A stretch of 64,000 nt of DNA, from the NCBI GenBank assembly GCA_963920635.1, contig OY987305.1, positions 6,053,153 through 6,117,152 of the forward strand, in the 5' to 3' direction. Position 1 is the stretch's first letter. Every line of letters begins with the position of its first letter. Both the position numbers and the translations under genes were made by a program. Below the pieces are notes generated by a model. The model had not been told where the DNA came from, made no database searches, and was given only the letters and a program-made list of their open reading frames with translations. Shown here one piece after another: positions 22,991-35,829 of this stretch. Origin of the DNA: Pseudeuparius sepicola. Lineage: Eukaryota; Arthropoda; Insecta; Coleoptera; Anthribidae.

Positions 22991-25418
22991 AAAATTAATT
23001 ATTTTCTACACCCTATATTTTTAAACAGATTTGAATTCTATACAAAATTCTAAACAACATTCATGTATATAAACAGGGTGGCATATAAAAAAGATCTGTT
23101 TTCCTCCAAGGTCTGTCAGACCCATTATTTCTAAAAATACTTAGGTTAGATCTGAACAAGAGTTTGCAGATTTATTTTGGAAATATCAGATCGTACAAAA
23201 TATTATTCCCTATCGAGCCAGATGATCCTAGTGTGGGAACAGACTTCGACGGACCCTCCTTATCCAGAAAAGCCCCAACAGTAAATAAAAACGTTTAAAA
23301 ACACTTTAAACATTTAAAACTTCTCAAAACCCAAGCTGCCGCTTTCAGTTATGTGACAAATGACATGTAACGTCGGACTAAGAGGGTCACGTGATTTTTG
23401 TGTGCCATGGCCTGTCTTTATCGTGCAGACTTGGGTAGTATTCGAATCCTCAGTATTCGGAATCCTATTCAAGCTACTTTGCCAGTAATCGTATTCATAT
23501 TCAAATACTCCCGAGAAGCAGGTATTCTTATTCTTATAGCTACTTTTTAAAGCAGGTATTCTGTATTCGGTAATTTAAATACTAATTTTTTGAGGATTCT
23601 CTTAGAAAGAATACTGATTTTCAAATCTCAGTATTCAGAATCAGAATACAGGATTTGAAATTTGAAATTTGAATCCTGTATTCAAATGTTGAATACTAAT
23701 AAGATTACAAAAAAACCGTGGACAATGATCGGTATTTCAAAATTAATTATTTTCTACACCCTATATTTTTAAACAGATTTGAATTCTATACAAAATTCTA
23801 AACAACATTCACGTATATAAACAGGGTGGCATATAAAAAAGATCTGTTTTCCTCCAAGGTCTGTCAGACCCATTATTTCTAAAAATACTTAGGTTAGATC
23901 TGAACAAGAGTTTGCAGATTTATTTTGGAAATATCAGATCGTACAAAATATTATTCCCTATCGAGCCAGATGATCCTAGTGTGGGAACAGACTTCGACGG
24001 ACCCTCCTTATCCAGAAAAGCCCCAACAGTAAATAAAAACCGTCCTTATCTACAGTCGCTATCCATCCGTAAATCTGGAAACGTAACTAATAGCTGTTTA
24101 TTAAAAAGATAGCGGACAAAATAAAAAACCGCTCGCCTGGCCGAGACCGAACCCTCGGCTATCAGTCATCGGAATATTTTTTATCTGCTGTCAACCGAAA
24201 CATAAAACACTGGAGATAAAGTGGAGTAGTTTCCTCCAGAGAGACCTAGTGGCCACCGTCCGCCTCGAACTGCTCTATAGATGGGGACGGCAGGCGGCCA
24301 GTGACGTGGTTTGGCAGTTACGGAGCTCCCCGAGCAAAAAAAAAAAACACCTTTTTAGAAACATTCCTTCCTTTAGCGGTTTGTGTGAAAAATAGATGTG
24401 TACATTTTTTTCGAAGTTTCTGTGATTTGAAAGAACAAGAAAAGGCTGAAGTGGTGCGTTGAATCATCACATAAGTCCACATATAAGGTTATCCCGCCCC
24501 AATATTTGGTATTTAGGTTATTTTTACGAAGTAAAAATGAAAACTCACCTCAGTATACTGTAAATATTTACGAGGTCCCAGTTGATCGGCAGCGTGAAAG
24601 GCCGAATAGGAACCGTATCAGGGCGTGGGTCGGCAACGAAAATCCTCAAGTACGTTACAACACTGATTTATTTCGCACAAGGTGAATGGTGAATACAAAA
24701 TACACAAACCCAAACGTGGTCAACGGGAACGGCTTCCACCCACCCGGACCGTCCGAACTCGCGGATCTCCCGTAAGCAGTTCACCCGTCTGTGTCTCAGG
24801 CTTCACTGTCCATTCCGGGGGGAGAATTCCCCTTACAGCGCTCACGCGTCGGCGCGAACGGCACCACTCCTGGACGGCACGGCTTCCACCCAGAGGCCAT
24901 AATAACACCTGGGCGGTTCCCCTCCGCCAGGACACACGCGCACTAGACACAAACTTGTTTCTAAAATATAAACTAAGACGTTTAAAAACACTTTAAACAT
25001 TTAAAACTTCTCAAAACCCAAGCTGCCGCTTTCAGTTATGTGACAAATGACATGTAACGTCGGACTAAGAGGGTCACGTGATTTTTGGGCGCCATGGCCT
25101 GTCTTTATCGTGCAGACTTGGGTAGTATTCGAATCCTCAGTATTCGGAATCCTATTCAAGCTACTTTGCCAGTAATCGTATTCATATTCAAATACTCCCG
25201 AGAAGCAGGTATTCTTATTCTTATAGCTACTTTTTAAAGCAGGTATTCTGTATTCGGTAATTTAAATACTAATTTTTTGAGGATTCTCTTAGAAAGAATA
25301 CCAATGTTCAAATCTCAGTATTCAGAATCAGAATACAGGATTCAAAATTTGAATCCTGTATTCAAATGTTGAATACTAATAAGATTACAAAAAAACCGTG
25401 GACAATGATCGGTATTTC
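22991..25418. repeat. Tandem segmental duplication A-B / A-C-B
   Basis: Segment A (302 bp) is at 22991-23292 and 23739-24040. Segment B is at 23293-23738 and 24980-25418. The A copies appear to differ at about one base; the B copies at a few bases plus a 7-bp indel. The second unit has an extra GC-rich segment C (24041-24979) between A and B. The simplest history is tandem duplication of A-C-B followed by loss of C from the first unit. An assembly or haplotype artefact is also possible given the near identity. Confidence 0.85.
24041..24979. other. GC-rich segment C of the duplication
   Basis: Distinctly richer in GC than the flanking A and B segments at 24700-24960. Overlapping open frames there (plus 24682-24996, minus 24720-24950) are explained by base composition and show no domain. 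It could be part of a retroelement, but no paired LTR was found. Confidence 0.4.
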
Positions 25419-25975
25419 TTAGGTATATTTAAATTTTTTGTTTTTACCTATATAACGTTTTGATTTTTATTGTATGTATAGATGAAAAATTTTCATTGAA
25501 AAAATAGTCAAAACAGTGTGTTTGGAAGAAGGCATTTCAAAATACTTTTCAACTTTTCAACCTGCAGTTCTCGAAGAACTACATTTTGGATTATACTTTT
25601 TTGAAATAGTACTATATTATGTGGTCGACTGTTAATAAAAGAGAACCCCCAAAAATTACAAACCATATTAGGCATGTTTATAAGAATAAAATGCAGAGTG
25701 TCATCGAATTGGCCCTAGTTCAAAACCTTTGGTTATCCACCAAATGGGGCAAAATTCCAAAAAAAAAGAGTTTTCCGGAGTACCTCGTATAATAAACAAC
25801 AGGTCATATATTGGTGATCCTTTTTCGCGCATCGATTAAGCCTTTCCCAAGATATTATTTTATTCAGTATAACCAGCCTAGCTTATACAGGGTGTTTCAT
25901 ATAAGGTAATTAAATGAACACAATATTCATTCTGTATTCGTATTCGAATACTGGTTTTTGGTATTCTACCCAGGC
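25113..25975. mobile_element. Possible hAT-like MITE with CAGRCYTGGGTAG ends
   Basis: CAGACTTGGGTAG at 25113 and the complement of TAGGCCTGGGTAG at about 25963-25975 are inverted; both are followed by runs of GTATTCGAATNC-type words. A further start occurs at 30949. No target duplication was found, so boundaries are tentative. Confidence 0.45.
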
Positions 25976-26538
25976 CTAGGACCGGTTATATATTATTATT
26001 TGCAATAGTAGGCACAGTCATAATCTTGTGCTCTAACCCTGGTCCAAAATGCAGGGTCGAATCAAAACATGGTTGTATGCAGTATGGTGGTTTTTCAAGT
26101 CGTCTGTCAATAATATGACGATTTTCCGTATTTCGCACGGCACTGGGAGCGTGGGCCACATGCCCGTGCATCCACCCCCTCCCGGTCTATCGGTCAAAAC
26201 TTCGTGCGACGTATCGCGCTTCATAATTTAGAGACTGCGTGGTCGAGGACGCGAGGTTCCGGGCCGACGAATTAAAAGCAAATGGAAACGGGTTGGAGTG
26301 AGTGTTGATTGTCGGGGATTCGAGTGGATGGCGCGCTTTAGACTCTAAATGTCTGCGGCTGAGTGCCGTGTATCCCATCAGCTCATCGCTAGACTCCGCC
26401 GCCCGGCTCAGTCGGTAATTGCGGGGGCGCAGAGTGAATCCCGCCATTTTCAAAAGGAAATCTGGTCGAGGACGTCATCCACACCGGTGGGGTAGTGTAG
26501 GTTAGGTTTTTGCTGCAAAAAAATTGGGAAAATTTTTA
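25976..26538. other. No gene recognised; GC-rich
   Basis: Unique-looking, GC-richer at 26030-26460. Frames on both strands overlap without motifs. Confidence 0.35.
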
Positions 26539-26859
26539 CCGGAGACACGGGCGTAGCCAAGGGGGGGGGTTTCGGGGGTTCAAACCCCCCCCCCCCCCCG
26601 AAATAAGCAAAATATTACCTAATATTATACCGAAAAAATACGAGGAGTGAAGAGTTAAATTATTATTACGTTTGAATATATGTAGTAATAGTAGCGCCTA
26701 GCGCCATCTTTTGACGAGAGGCAGACGCAGTTGCAGCCGAACTATTTTGTATTGTAGGGACACTTTGCGTTGTTTCTCGAGTATTCGCCACGCCCCTAGG
26801 TTGAAATGAGCGGAAGTTTGTGGAAGTTCGTGGAAGTTTCTGGACGGCTACTGGGCTGC

Positions 26860-26867
26860 TATATAAG
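26860..26867 (+). promoter_or_regulatory. TATA box of the hAT remnant
   Basis: TATATAAG lies about 30 bases before a CAGT-type initiator (about 26898) and 190 bases before the Met codon at 27057. Position inside the element fits a transposase promoter. Confidence 0.5.
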
Positions 26868-27056
26868 CGGCGCCGCGGCGCGTGACCGCGCTTACGGCAG
26901 TATTGTTCCATGCGAACTCGAAGCGAATAAAAGTGAAAAGTGGTGAACGAATAGTGAAGAGAATTAAGTGTACCGTGTAAGTGAGTAATTTTAGTGCCCT
27001 GTTATTCGATGACCTTGTTAAGGATAGATACGTGAATCATTATTACTGTCGAAAAA

Positions 27057-27488
27057 TGGAGGGGAAGAAAAGGAAGGGTGATAAACCTAAAGGTATGGAC
27101 TACTGGAAAAAGTGGTGTAGTCAAGGTCAAGGGGTTTCTAATAAAGAAACAAATTTGTATTTAGCTATCAAAGCTTCAGCTACCTTGCATGCTGATAAGA
27201 AGACTGCCTACCCCGAAATCTAGTTTGGAATGCCTAGATATGTGCGATAAAAACCTTTATCCTAATATTTACACATTACTACAAATCTTGGCTACCATTC
27301 CTGTATCCACTGCTACCCCAGAAAGGTCTTTCTCGAGCCTAAGGAGACTGAAAAACTATTTACGAAACACTACAAGTGAAAACAGACTTAATGGTTTGGC
27401 TCTAATGAACATTCACTATGGAACAGAAATTCATGCAGATGAAGTAGTGGATATACTTAAAAGAAAAAGCCGAAGATTTCTTCTTTAA
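27057..27488 (+). pseudogene. hAT transposase remnant (N-terminal piece plus dimerisation domain)
   Basis: A first frame (27057-27223) starts MEGKKRKGDKPKGMDYWKKW, a basic N-terminal piece. A second frame, offset by +1, runs to 27488 and contains TATPERSFSSLRRLKNYLRN then ENRLNGLALMNIHY, the C-terminal hAT dimerisation domain. The BED finger and RNase H-like catalytic core are absent, so this is an internally deleted and frameshifted copy. Such zinc-finger MYM-type-1-like hAT proteins are common in insect genomes. No catalytic function is expected; a short dimerisation peptide could in principle be made. Confidence 0.8.
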
Positions 27489-27922
27489 TGGTTTTAGATT
27501 TAGCGCAGAGGAACGAAATTAATTTATCCATTTCATTTAAAGTTAAGAACTTTATAAATATGTCGTAGTTTTTCGGATGAATATATAGATATTAAATTTC
27601 ATGTAAGTATATTTTTGTTGTTTTATTTACTTCTCAAACTAAACCCCCCCCCCCCCCCAAAACTAAATCCTGGCTACGCCCGTGCCGGAGAACACGAACC
27701 CAATGGTGCGCCGATAAAGATGCTTTTATGGCTAGAATTTCGAGAGGTGTCAAAAGTGAAGGTGGGTTTTCTTCTCGGAGGAATAACCAAGGATAGAGGG
27801 AGCAAAAGCATCAAAAGGCACACGTTTGTAATCAACCCAACATAAAGCACAAGAATAGTCCATTCTTGTGCCTAAAGTTTCTGGTAATTTTCTATTAGAG
27901 AAGAAGAAAATACATTCCAGGT

Positions 27923-29332
27923 TAGAGATGTGCGCCGAACAGTTTTTTTTCGGCGGCGGCGTCGTAACTGAAAATTGTCGGCGGCGGCGGCGTGAACCGG
28001 CGTCTTCTATCTTCTATTACTGCCAGACGGCGGCGGCGTTTCGCGAAAACGCATGGCGGCGGCGAACAACGGCGCGCGCGCAATAGCAAAACACTCAAAA
28101 AATAGTTTCTAGCCCTTTTGTTATACATAAAACAACAAAAAATAAAATAAATACCTCATTCCTCGCCAATCCTCGGTTGTGTCTGAAAGAGAAATGAAAT
28201 GAAGAAAAATGCCGTATTATTTATTACAGGCTATTTTTTATTTATTTCTGAAACCCCATAAATTGAGGTTATGGTTGCGCAGCTAAATACTCCTATGCAA
28301 TTATTATAGATAAACAAATAACCTGTACTAACCTTCGTTAGTAGCCACTATTCACGACACGGCCGGCACTCGCGTAACCTCTCTCTGAACCTGAACTGAA
28401 CACTAATAATAGTAAAAAAATATTTTTAAAAACAAGCTTTTATTTGAGAAGAGAAGAAAATAAACTTTATAATAAATCAAACCAAGGCAAACCCATAATT
28501 TTGTTACATTATAGAACTGTATATGATATAAAAGCTTGTCGCAAGATTTTCGTGTGTAAATTTCTTTTATATAAAAATACATTTTCTACTTAAAATTACT
28601 TTCAAGATATATACATATATTCTCGCGACAAGCTTTTATATCATATTTACCTATACAGTTGTATAATGTAACAAAATTATGGGTTTGCCTTGGTTTGATT
28701 TATTATAAAATGTATTTTCTTTTTTTCAGAGCATTTAAATAAAAGCTTGTTTTTAAAAATATTTTTTTACTATTAATTTTATTTTCAACTGTTTAGTTCC
28801 ACTCTTCAAGCCCTTTCATTTAATGCCCATATTAAGGGAAAAGAAAATGTAGTCCGCCGTGTTGGAGCGGCGGCCATATTGAATTTAGTGTGATGTCACT
28901 AACTTTATCGTTTTCTACTCTTCAAGCCCTTTCATTTGATACCCATATTAAGGGGGTTGACAAAAAATACATCATCCGCCATCTTGTGGCGACGGCCATT
29001 TTGAAAGTATTACAATATTGAGTATTGTATATTGTATTGTCACCGTGTATGCAAAATTCCAGCTCAATCGGATGTGAGGAAGTGGTTCTAATTCAGCTTG
29101 CAAGATTTGACCTAAACATACATGCATACAATCATACATCCATTGCAAGTTAAAAGATATAAATAAATAAAAATAAAATTAGATTAAAAAATAAAAGCTT
29201 GTAAAAACACGACTACGCCGACGCGATTAGCGGCGGCGGCGTAGCGTGGCGCGCCGCGTGTTTTTGTCAGCGGCGGCGCTGTGTCCGAAAACCAGCGGCG
29301 GCGGTGGCGCGGCCCGGCGGCGCACACGTCTA
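27923..29332. mobile_element. hAT-like element with perfect 8-bp target duplication
   Basis: Ends TAGAGATGTGCGCCG and the complement of TAGACGTGTGCGCCG. TTCCAGGT is duplicated flush on both sides (27915-27922, 29333-29340). Both subterminal regions are rich in GGC/GCG triplets (27950-28085 and 29225-29320). No transposase remains; a Y-family repeat (28432-29204) occupies the interior. Confidence 0.85.
28432..29204 (+). repeat. Y-family composite repeat, copy 1
   Basis: Bounded by ACAAGCTTTTATTT and its complement. Order: an inner palindrome (about 28432-28765, arms containing ACCAAGGCAAACCCATAATT), two diverged units of about 120 bp (28800-29030) with CTCTTCAAGCCCTTTCAT, then AGCTTGCAAGAT and a short CATA-type stretch (29115-29145). 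Copy 2 (41289-43218) has the same order in reverse. Confidence 0.7.
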
Positions 29333-29540
29333 TTCCAGGTATATTATTTTCACAAACGAGACATCAGATTTGGCTGATCTTTTGTCCAAATATGCGCAAT
29401 ATAATGCAGTATTTGAGTTGAGCACTGGTTTTTTGAAAAACATAATGATCTTCAAAATAAACACATAAAACTCACTTACGTTGGAAGTATTTAATGCCCC
29501 ATATGTGTGTTTATGCCACCTTGCCAACAGCAAAAAGTGA

Positions 29541-29832
29541 GAACATTTCTGTCCTCATTTTAATCATATAAGATCTTATAAGCATGCACTGGATTATTAT
29601 TTTCCCCAAGGTTTTCATAACCTATATAAAACTAAACACTGCTTATAAGATCTTATGATTCAAATTGACAGAACTGTTTGCACTAAATTTTTTCCAGGTA
29701 AAATGTTATTAGATTTTACGCTATACAACTTAAAAAAATACGAAATCGAACCTCACCTTTGCTGTTGGCAACCCCCCCTTTAAAACTGCATTTTATATGA
29801 TTCAAATATGGAGGGTAGAGGTAAGGAGGACC
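29541..29832. other. No gene recognised
   Basis: AT-rich; a loose inverted pair with ATAAGATCTTATAA words lies at 29565-29660. Confidence 0.35.
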
Positions 29833-29989
29833 CAGCGGCGGATATACGGGGGGGCGGCCATTATTACAACCGGAGTATTATTAGGTAATCTAAAAACGCT
29901 CTTTAATTGTACACTAGTACAATTATTACGAAAAATAATACCTAATACCTCCCCTATTTTCGAGGTCCCTGAACACGAATCCGCCCTTG
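29833..29989. mobile_element. Short hAT-like MITE
   Basis: CAGCGGCGGATATACGG at the left and the complement of CAAGGGCGGATTCGTG at the right are similar. The inside shares TATTAGGTAATCTAAAAACG with the hAT remnant at 54624. No target duplication was found. Confidence 0.5.
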
Positions 29990-32900
29990 GTTTTTCCCGG
30001 TCGGACGCAGTTTTCGAGAAAATGAATCTTCAAATTTTCTTTTGACATCCCGGATTTCACGGCAATATTTGTGGTTGTAATCGGGTTGAATTTTTACTGT
30101 ACGCAGCTCAAACTAATCACCACATTATTTTGCACCTTTTGCAACATCGAAACTTTACGAAAACCCTCGGAAAAACCGAAATTTTGAAAGATTTTACCTT
30201 TGTTTACGTACGCTATTTGTGCTGACGTACTCTCTCTACTCTACCTTATTACTCTCTACTCTACTTACGCCTATGGAAGCGAATATCGATGTGATCGGAG
30301 TACACTGTTATCGCAGATATATAGTAAAATTATTTTAAGAAGTCCTTACTGGGCCTGTCAATTGGTAATTTCGCCATCCTAAGTTGGCATCAATGCAGCA
30401 AAAAATGCAACCGGGTCATAAGTCCAGGTCAGTAACGAGCCCATTTGCACAATGAATTACTACTAATAACACGAACAAGAACAACACAGATAACGGTAAA
30501 ACTCACGAAACGTATAAAACCCGCGAATATTTTCACTGCCCAATGTTTGAACCCTTTTGAACGATCCGGAAAACCTTCACTGTCACTTTCATAACACCGA
30601 AATAAAATTTGCATGATTACGCACCATAGACGCTGTCGCAAGTAGCTGATTATACCAAAATACCAAAATGAAAGTGTTTTCATGACGTTTGAAATTATTA
30701 TTAAAATGAGTTCTAGTCATAGTTATTTTTATTTGTAGCTGTATAATCGTGATTGCAATAGGGTTTTTAATTTATTATGTTCTTTTTTTCGTATCACTTG
30801 GGTAACTTTTCACATCATAAATCAATGAGTGACGTCATTAACTAGTTAAGACACATATACCAATGTTATACCCATGGTTAACAGAAAATTCCTAGGGATT
30901 TTATGGAGAATGTCATCTGACAAAATCGGGACTTCTTACAGTAATCGGGGCAGACTTGGGTAGAACACCAAAAACCAGTATTCGAATACGAATACAGATT
31001 ATTCAAGTTGAACTGGATTCGAATCCTAGAGATTTGAATATCATTCTAGCAAAAGTATTCATTATGTATGAATTATTATTAGACATGAGTATGAGTAATC
31101 TTGACTCCATTAGTAAGAATTGGGGATTTTTTGCATGAAAATATAATTGATTTTTTTTGTTATTTATTATTAAACATTGAACAAAATTTGAAATAAATTA
31201 GGTGGGTCATTGACCGAATGACCTTATGGAGGTGTGTCTTCATTTAATTCTTATATTAAACCCCGTATATTTTGAAATGAAATGCTGTAAACAATGGAGT
31301 ACGTGGTACGTGGCATTACTCAAAAAGATGTTGGCTCTGTCTACTTTTTGTTCTTACTCTCTCCATCCTTGGTTATTTCTCTGAGGTTCTCCCCTATTAG
31401 AAACTTAAATTTAGATTGCGTGGTAGTCCCCGGAATTGGTCGAAAGACACGGGGGTTGGTGGAATCCCGTAATCACCTAAAAAGAAGAATTATGCATCCC
31501 AAAGCGAGATTTAATTATTTTAAAAATAAGCATTCATCGGCCGTATTTTTAGGCAGCTCCCCCATTTTTCAAATCCGAATAGAGGGATTTAACGTATTTA
31601 ATTCTCGACAGACGAAAGATCTTCGAATGACAACAACAAGCCAACTTGCCTTAATCTCCGAAACCAAAAATACGCGGTTTCATCCAACTGTCACTAACTC
31701 CCGTAATGTTCCCGCCACTTTATACTGTCCAGTAATTCTTCTGAATGGCAATGGTCTAATTTTCGGGTGAAAAATCTAATAAATACACCCCGCTTCCTGT
31801 AGACCGATTCGGTCGACGTGGTCCGAATAAGGGGGCGTTACATGTCATTAGTAATTAGGAGTTCCTGCCATTGCCGATGCCATTTTCTGGCCCCGATATG
31901 AGCCACAAGATTTATGGGTGTCGCAGGAGACCGCAGCTTTGGGGTGACAGACCCCAAAAAACTATACGGATATATGATACACAAGCGCACGGCGCAGATT
32001 TGATTTTATATTATATTCGCTGTAAATGTCACTGTATCAAATTCCCATGACACGAAGTGAGATGAGGACACTGAGGACACTGAGGACATAGATCGATGTA
32101 CGGCAAGTTGCGGGCAAACTTCAATCACGGCGAACATTGCAACAGTTTTATAATAAGACCCGAAATATAAATTAGTACTTAAAGTTTAAAATTACGAAAA
32201 ACAAGCACTTAAATCTGTATTTTTATCTGTTCACTGATATTTATGAATAGACGAGTCTATTTATTATCTATTTATTATCATCAGTTCAGTTGCCACTACC
32301 TCAGACAAATTATAAACCTAGACTAATCTAAAGGATGCATTGTAATCACCCAACATATAAAATGCCTACTCAATACAAAAACAACAAATTTGACACTTAA
32401 GCCTGCGTCATATAGGTAACCAGAGGTTACGTTTCCTATGCCACAAATCGAACACTTTACTCTTCCCATCGTTCTTAAAACTACACTAATTCACTAATTA
32501 TTAACTTAACTATATGTCTTTTGTCCAATATCCTCAAAAATCTCCTCAAAAAACAAAAATAACACAAAAGTAATAACACAGAAATCTCAACGAACTCTGG
32601 ATCAGCTGTTGGGGCATAATAAAGCAAATGCGCATCGACCACAAAGAGCTCGTGCAACGTTGCCACGTAAGCCAGAATAAGCAATTTATTAAGGATATTA
32701 TTTTTATAGACCCGGTAGGATCAGTAAATTCAAAAAATCAGTAAAATTTATTGTTAAATGATAACTGTCAAAATTTTTACTATATCTAGATTGTAGATAT
32801 CAACTAATTGTTCCAAATTGAAGTTTTTTAATGTTGGTTATACATTTATTTCGTAAGTACAAGATAAATTTATGAAGAAGTTTGGCAATGGTGCAATCAT

Positions 32901-33195
32901 TGCATTGTTTTGTTTTAGATGTCTGTTACTAACTCAGACAAATAATGTCACTAAATATTTTTTATCTTGGCAGGGTCTGTATTGTATTGAATTATTAGTC
33001 CATGTTTATTATTTGTCTGAGGAAGCTAGGTACTTTCAAAACCCAAGGACACCCGATTGGATCTAGATCATAAACAGAATCTCTCTGCCGATGGCAGAAA
33101 ATTCCAGAGTTAGGTTAGGTGGTAATATATCTTCTTCTATGGTACTACAAAACAGCAAATGGTGAAAATAAATATTGAACTATTCAATGTCAATT
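29990..33195. other. Intergenic; mostly unique
   Basis: Contains a fragment with GCAGACTTGGGTAG (30948-31030) related to the element at 25113, GAGGACACT triplication near 32063-32090, and a GC-richer unique block (31290-31990) with an open frame of 158 codons on plus (31294-31770). That frame has no recognisable domain and I do not call it a gene. 32160-32290 is a diverged relative of 34000-34110. Confidence 0.4.
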
Positions 33196-33754
33196 TACAG
33201 GGTGTTTCATCTTAAGTGCGAACACCCCCGTAAAATTTGTATTCTTCATCCGATTTTAGCCTTTTATTTCTAAAAATAGACTTCAAAAAACTCTTTTTTT
33301 TACGTTAGTGCAAAATTTCAGGTCTTAATCTCAATTTTCAAGGCCTACTACGATTTTTTTTTGTAGTAAAAAATGAAGAAAATCATTTAGCGATTTTTTT
33401 ATTTAAAATCTGACACCTCAGCGTTAATTAGGACACACCAAAACCCCCACATTCCAAATTCGAACAAAAAATATACAGGGAGTTATATTTGTACAGAGTG
33501 CGAAAGTTGAGGGTCCCGATTAACGCTGTGGTGTCAGATTTTAAATAAAAAAATTGCTAAATGAATTTCTTAATTTTTTATTAGAAAAAAAAATCGTAGT
33601 AGGCCTTGAAAATCGAGATTAAGACCTGAAATTTTGCAGCAACGTAAAAAAAAGAGTTTTTTGTGGCCAATTTTTAGAAAAAAAAAACGACTAAAATCGG
33701 ATAAATAATACAAATTTGACGGTGGTGTTCGCACTTAAGATGAAACACCCTGTA
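33196..33754. mobile_element. TA-flanked long-hairpin element (family I)
   Basis: Ends TA-CAGGGTGTTTCATCTTAAG and its complement. Arms of about 230 bp pair nearly throughout (33198-33440 with 33510-33752), around a short centre. Typical of a foldback-type non-autonomous Tc1/mariner-like element. Confidence 0.8.
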
Positions 33755-35011
33755 AATATCACTTTGGCTACACTGGCAAACAAGAATCGCTCTAGGGCGG
33801 AACTTTTGTCTCCTTTTTTCAAGACCAAATTACGAACTAATTCATCTAATCTCACGACATCAAATGAGATCCGGCAACACTGCAAACATGAGACACAGAT
33901 CTAAACCAAAGTCTAGAAATTTTTCTCTGGACGCTGTTTAAACGTGGCTTCTTTTTAAAAAGTACCACTACGATCACCGTTAAAAAATTATAGTTTGTCT
34001 GATAAAACCCATAATCAATAAATTAAAATTTGATGTTTAAAATCACGACTGATAACAAGCACTAACTAATCTGTAGTTTTATCTGCTCGTTGATATTTAT
34101 GAGACAGTAGGGAGATTTTTTTTCCTTGAACCCTTTTCTAAAATATCAAGTTACTATCCGCTGGGGTAGCCTCAAATATGCCCTCGAAAGTTATGAAATA
34201 AGAACCGAACCCCCCTATAATAAAAATAATAAAAAGACCGTAGGGTGGATATTTAAAAGCGAATCGTTACCCTTAAATCCGTGGGCCCTTTGACATTTTC
34301 TAGGAAACACAGGAATACAGTTAAGGGTAGCGCATTTCGTCGCGTGCCATTTATTTTATGGTATTGCCCCAAAAAATAGGATTCGGGTTCTTTATGTGGC
34401 GCGGTAAGTAGTTTAAAAACATGTGTCTGCGTTCCCCGACGAAGAAATATACGCGGGTAATAAACGGAGACGAGGAGATTCTACATCGAATCATATTTTT
34501 ACTCGACTTCCCACTTCTGAATCAATTCAGAAGTGTGACCACAGAGGGGGGAGCCCGCAAATGGCTGTCAGTGCGTGCTGGCGGCGTGTTAGTCCTGACA
34601 TTTGGATGATTATGTTGCCGCGGGGTGAGGTATCCCCTACAGCGGATTCGTCCGGCCTTTTTAATTAACTTTTTTTATTGGGGATTATCCACCGTCTAGT
34701 ATATCACGAAGGGGCCGCAACACACGGCCAATCACGTACTTAATCAGGGTAAATACATCGCCACTGTTTTTGTATCGAGGAATTTCGAAAAATGCGAAAA
34801 TCTGTATTGGGATCATATACCGATTTTTACCGTTGTAGCGTTTTGTGGTTAAATGCATCCTTAAATGACAGAAAATGATCAGTGATGACCCCCAGATATA
34901 GAGGATATGCGCTTTGACCTACTGCGCAGTCGATTTTTCGGCGACACATCGGAAGCCTAGACGGCCGCCATTTTAACCCAGTCTCGTCTTGTAGTTTGTT
35001 TACGTTTTTAC
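33755..35011. other. No gene recognised
   Basis: Unique-looking; GC-richer at 34160-34830, with TTAATTAA and AATCACGTACTTAAT words. Short frames only. Confidence 0.35.
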
Positions 35012-35829
35012 CATAGAGATGATATATATATATATAGGTAGAGTGCTGAACAAGTCCCTTTTTATGGCAAATTGTGGATTTGCGCATGGGCCTATGGAAC
35101 ATGCGCATTAGACCTTCAGACCGCGCAATTCAAAACAGTGGTTGTTTTTCTGAATTACTATCTCCCTTCAAACTTGTATATTGATAATAAATTAAGCTCA
35201 CCTCAACGTGGACTGGCCAAGACTTCGATAACTACAACTAGGTTCATTTATAAACTAGTTTCGTCCAAACTACTAGAATTTGCTTCACGGATGCTAGAAC
35301 TTGACTTGTTTTCATCTACCTTTATAACTTTAACACTAAAACAAATAAGCTACTAATAGTTTCTTACACCACAATCATGTTAATATACTTAAATGATGGT
35401 TTAGGTGGTTTTAATAGAAGAATTGGTACCGTATTTTCAATTAGCTGCGTTTTGGCTCGTTTCGTTTTTAAACACTCTGGTGTAAAATAAGCAGAACATA
35501 TTCGAGATGATCACTTAATTAGATAAAACACTCAAACAACTAAAACGCGAAGAAACTATTAATAATTAGCTGAAAATCGAAAAAATTATGCCACAAAGCG
35601 TCTATGATGCAAACAACGGTAGGTTATACTTAGTTTGTCGCTGTCAAATGGCTGTCAAAGTGTGTCAAGTTTCACAAAACACTTCCTCAAATTGCAAATG
35701 CGCATGTCCACTGGGCCTAGTTATTACTATTTTTACTATTTTATGATTTTAAATTCGTCAAAGATTTTCCGCGCATCCTATGTATAAAAAACATAGTCCA
35801 GCACGCTACCTATATATATGATCTCTATG
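35012..35829. mobile_element. P-family DNA element, copy 3 (uninterrupted)
   Basis: Starts CATAGAGATG and ends GATCTCTATG, with TAGGTAGAGTGCTG just inside. It lacks the three insertions present in copies 1 and 2, so it shows their empty sites. Length 818 bp; no gene. No target duplication remains. Confidence 0.85.

Larger units (their letters stand above)
26546..27684 (+). mobile_element. hAT transposon, internal deletion derivative
   Basis: Ends CACGGGCGTAGCCAAGG and the complement of CACGGGCGTAGCCAGG, each followed by poly-G or poly-C. CCGGAGA is repeated flush with both ends (26539-26545, 27685-27691), one base short of the usual 8. It contains a TATA-type promoter and a fused remnant of the transposase (27057-27488). 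Confidence 0.85.
27850..29525. repeat. T-family repeat, copy 2, split by a hAT-like insertion
   Basis: 27850-27922 plus 29333-29525 align with the reverse complement of 37600-38060 (for example AGTTTCTGGTAAT, then ACATCAGATTTGGCTGAT). The element at 27923-29332 separates the two parts. The empty site in the other copy reads CATTTCAGGTATATTG. Confidence 0.7.

Noticed and set aside
24682..24996. Plus frame of 104 codons, Arg/Pro/Thr-rich
   Set aside because: GC-rich composition leaves both strands open; no motif, start context or homologous feature.
27868..28128. Overlapping Arg-rich frames on both strands
   Set aside because: Produced by the GGC/GCG subterminal block of a hAT-like element.
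31294..31770. Plus frame of 158 codons
   Set aside because: Longest non-repeat frame outside CK1 gamma, but no domain, no clear splice sites and no composition typical of coding sequence; left as uncertain noncoding.
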